From Flavobacteriales bacterium UBA1959 (GTDB lineage Bacteria; Bacteroidota; Bacteroidia; Flavobacteriales_D; Sanyastnellaceae), in NCBI GenBank assembly GCA_002336085.1, contig DDEH01000015.1:1066-14095 (forward strand): DNA of 13,030 bases, written 5' to 3'. Shown one piece after another: positions 12,763-13,030 of this stretch. The position numbers were made by a program, and so were the translations under genes. Position 1 is the stretch's first letter. The number at the start of each line of letters is the position of its first letter. Below the pieces are notes generated by a model. It searched no databases and was not told the origin of the DNA. It was given only the letters and a program-made list of their open reading frames with translations.

Positions 12763-13030
12763 GCTGCAGTGCAAATGAGCCCAAAATGGGCCGATGATCG
12801 GACAGGGGCAAATCCAACGTTGAATAATCTTGGCACTCCAGTTTTGAACTGTGCCACATTTGATCAATGCGCAAAAAGGGCAAATCACCCTGGTAGGTTC
12901 CGCCCAGCATTGGCGAATTCCAGAAACCCGAACGTTCATATCCGTCGACTAGGCAATGGCGCATTTGTTCCGCCGCATAAGAGACCGGAGTATCATTAAA
13001 GTCACCTGCAAGCACAACTGGGTGCGGGCT
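12752..13030 (-). CDS. Endonuclease/exonuclease/phosphatase family protein, C-terminal part (cut by window edge)
   Basis: The frame is open from the right edge to a TAG at 12752, giving the last 92 residues; the start lies outside the window. Three motifs of the EEP superfamily (DNase I / exonuclease III fold) are present in the correct order: VVLAGDFNDTP with the metal/substrate Asp and Asn, RIDQMWHS in place of the RIDhIf motif, and LPLSDHRPI with the catalytic Asp-His pair. These proteins hydrolyse phosphodiester or phosphomonoester bonds in nucleic acids or lipids; which one applies here cannot be told from this part. The gene is convergent with crtYcd with only 5 bp between stop codons and ends in a strong intrinsic terminator. 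Confidence 0.85.
   Translation of the reverse strand, partial: SPHPVVLAGDFNDTPVSYAAEQMRHCLVDGYERSGFWNSPMLGGTYQGDLPFLRIDQMWHSSKLECQDYSTLDLPLSDHRPILGSFALQRTE

Noticed and set aside
1..13030. tRNA, rRNA, CRISPR, insertion sequence, phage or toxin-antitoxin features
   Set aside because: No tRNA-like cloverleaf, repeat-spacer pattern, transposase motif or terminal inverted repeat was recognised by eye, and base composition and gene style appear even across the window.

Overview
The window looks like chromosomal DNA of a marine-type Bacteroidota, probably a Flavobacteriales relative. Four things point there: a C-terminal type IX secretion (T9SS) sorting domain on a secreted cytochrome, promoter boxes resembling the Bacteroidota TTG / TAnnTTTG pattern, a BshB1-type bacillithiol deacetylase, and a carotenoid operon that uses CruF and a membrane CrtYcd-type lycopene cyclase. 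The genus is not determined. All assignments are from reading translations and motifs; no database search was run.

Left part (1-2532, all minus strand). The window opens inside a methyltransferase with an N-terminal four-cysteine zinc site (1-223, cut by the edge). After a 206-bp gap comes a two-gene operon: a T9SS-secreted c-type cytochrome fused to a PHM-like type II copper monooxygenase (891-2483), followed 2 bp later by a stand-alone thioredoxin-fold protein (430-888). In related proteins, as I recall them, these modules are joined in one chain; here they are separate and in reversed order.

Middle (2581-5759). A GT4 glycosyltransferase and an oligosaccharide flippase overlap by ATGA and suggest a small glycan synthesis/export unit. 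They converge on bshB1, which reads leftward from a short divergent regulatory region.

Right part (5819-12746). Eight tightly packed plus-strand genes form a carotenoid operon: crtI, crtB, an unknown secreted protein, idi, crtD, cruF, crtZ, crtYcd. All junctions after crtB overlap or lie 1 bp apart. Together they can take IPP/DMAPP balance (Idi), condense GGPP to phytoene (CrtB), desaturate it to lycopene (CrtI), cyclise one end (CrtYcd), hydroxylate the ring (CrtZ), hydrate the other end (CruF) and add a 3,4-double bond (CrtD). This set predicts a monocyclic carotenoid such as saproxanthin. No GGPP synthase, ketolase or 2'-hydroxylase lies in the window. A 24-bp near-palindrome sits exactly in the 19-bp spacer region of the putative crtI promoter and is the best regulatory candidate. 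The operon ends tail-to-tail with a partial endonuclease/exonuclease/phosphatase gene (12752-13030, minus), whose intrinsic terminator is encoded inside the last codons of crtYcd.

The observations most worth following up are the operator-like palindrome at crtI, the split redoxin / cytochrome-copper oxygenase pair, and the unknown secreted protein embedded between crtB and idi.
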